The translations under genes and the position numbers were made by a program. The notes below the pieces were generated by a model. It had not been told where the DNA came from, made no database searches, and was given only the letters and a program-made list of their open reading frames with translations. From NCBI GenBank assembly GCA_002386405.1, contig DGIP01000340.1, positions 1 to 7,140 of the forward strand: DNA of 7,140 nucleotides, read 5' to 3'. Origin of the DNA: Stenotrophomonas maltophilia (GTDB lineage: Bacteria > Pseudomonadota > Gammaproteobacteria > Xanthomonadales > Xanthomonadaceae). Below are positions 6,178 to 7,140 of this stretch, one piece after another. Each line of letters begins with the position of its first letter. Positions within the stretch are counted from its first letter, which is position 1.

Positions 6178-7140
6178 GCGGTGAGCACCACGCCGTCGTT
6201 GTCGCGCCAGTGCACCCAGACGCTGTCGCCCCAGGTCAGGCCATCGCTGGCCCAGCGCTGGGAGTTGGCGAAGTTGGACAGCACCTTGGCCCCGCTGGGC
6301 AGGCGCACGTGGTACACCGAATGGCTGCCGAAGTAGGCGATCTCCTCGATCACGCCGTGTGCCTTGTTGGTATCCCCGGCCGGCTCGTCCTTGCCGATCA
6401 TCACCTTCTCCGGGCGCAGCGCGAACGCCACCGGCTGCCCTTCATAGCCGGTGATGCCGTGGGCGACGTAGATCGGCGCGGGGAACAGCGGCGTACGCAC
6501 GGTGACGTACTCGGGCAGGTCCTCGTCGATCACCCCGTCGAACAGGTTGACCGAGCCGATGAAGCCGGCCACGAAGCGGTTGGCCGGCTGTTCGTAGATT
6601 TCGTCCGGCTTGCCGACCTGCTGGATCCAGCCGGCATCCATGACCGCGATGCGGGTGGCCATGGTCATCGCCTCTTCCTGGTCGTGGGTGACCATCACGC
6701 AGGTCACGCCCGAGGTCTCGATGATGTTGACCAGCTCCAGCTGCATCTGCGAGCGCAGCTTCTTGTCCAGCGCGCCCATCGGCTCGTCCAGCAGCAGCAG
6801 CTTGGGCCCCTTGGCCAGCGACCGCGCCAGCGCCACGCGCTGCTGCTGGCCGCCGGAAAGCTGGTGCGGCTTGCGCTTGGCCAGCTTCTCCAGCTGCACC
6901 AGCTCCAGCATCTCTCCGACCCGGCGGCGGATGGCGTCGCGGGCCAGGCCGTCCTGCTTCAGGCCGAAGGCGATGTTCTGCTCCACGCTCATGTGCGGGA
7001 ACAGGGCGTAGGACTGGAACATCATGTTGATCGGCCGCTGGTACGGGGGCAGCGCATTGATGCGCTGGCCGTCCAGGTCGATGGTGCCGGCGGTGGGGGT
7101 TTCGAACCCGCCCAGGCAGCGCAGCAGGGTCGATTTGCCG
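6174..7140 (-). CDS. potG: Polyamine (putrescine) ABC transporter ATP-binding protein PotG (5' part outside window)
   Basis: The ATPase subunit that powers PotH/PotI, on the cytoplasmic face of the membrane. The frame stays open to the right edge, which cuts inside Walker A: the first complete visible residues are GKST. Numbering from that Gly as 1, the Q-loop is FQSYALFPH (Gln42), the ABC signature LSGGQQQR is at 94-101, Walker B LLLLDEP ends with Asp118-Glu119, the D-loop is GALD at 122-125, and the switch His is His152 in VTHDQEEAM. All catalytic elements that fall in the window are intact. The C-terminal portion from about residue 200 is the TOBE-type regulatory domain common to polyamine, sulfate and sugar importers, including FALRPEKVMI. 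The visible part is 321 residues; E. coli PotG is 377, so roughly 40-55 residues are missing. The ATG at 7025 is internal. A binding protein gene (potF) would be expected further upstream, beyond the window. Confidence 0.94.
   Translation of the reverse strand, partial: GKSTLLRCLGGFETPTAGTIDLDGQRINALPPYQRPINMMFQSYALFPHMSVEQNIAFGLKQDGLARDAIRRRVGEMLELVQLEKLAKRKPHQLSGGQQQRVALARSLAKGPKLLLLDEPMGALDKKLRSQMQLELVNIIETSGVTCVMVTHDQEEAMTMATRIAVMDAGWIQQVGKPDEIYEQPANRFVAGFIGSVNLFDGVIDEDLPEYVTVRTPLFPAPIYVAHGITGYEGQPVAFALRPEKVMIGKDEPAGDTNKAHGVIEEIAYFGSHSVYHVRLPSGAKVLSNFANSQRWASDGLTWGDSVWVHWRDNDGVVLTA

Overview
The window comes from a high-GC gammaproteobacterial chromosome, most likely Xanthomonadaceae and probably Stenotrophomonas. 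The grounds are the GC-rich codon usage, the gene set, and a pair of GTAG-plus-hairpin repeats that look like the SMAG/REP family of Stenotrophomonas. The genus call is inference from recognition, not from a database search.

Left half (1-2874, + strand): the 3' part of corC, a gene for a signal-peptide-bearing membrane protein of the DUF4105 / Lnb N-terminal periplasmic domain family, and corA. Gaps are 8 and 15 nt, so this looks like one operon. The DUF4105 gene lies directly after corC, where many proteobacteria (E. coli ybeX-lnt) carry lnt, the apolipoprotein N-acyltransferase. Because a DUF4105-family protein of Bacteroides (Lnb) performs the same reaction with an unrelated protein, this placement is the most thought-provoking feature of the window.

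Middle (2875-2998): a convergent intergenic gap of 124 nt holding two mirror-image repeats. Each has a perfect 9-bp stem, a 3-nt loop and an abutting GTAG tetranucleotide, and each sits 4-6 nt beyond the stop codon of the neighbouring gene.

Right half (2999-7140, - strand): read in transcription order, potG (ATPase, 5' end cut off at the window edge inside Walker A), potH and potI (both permeases), then a Sad/YneI-type succinate-semialdehyde dehydrogenase. The pot genes are joined by two ATGA stop/start overlaps and the dehydrogenase follows after 60 nt. Together they suggest polyamine uptake coupled to the last step of putrescine/GABA breakdown to succinate.

There is no gene-free stretch longer than 300 nt. 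I saw no tRNA, rRNA, CRISPR array, insertion sequence or phage gene. I do not see a wholly new multi-gene system; the best lead is the DUF4105 protein.
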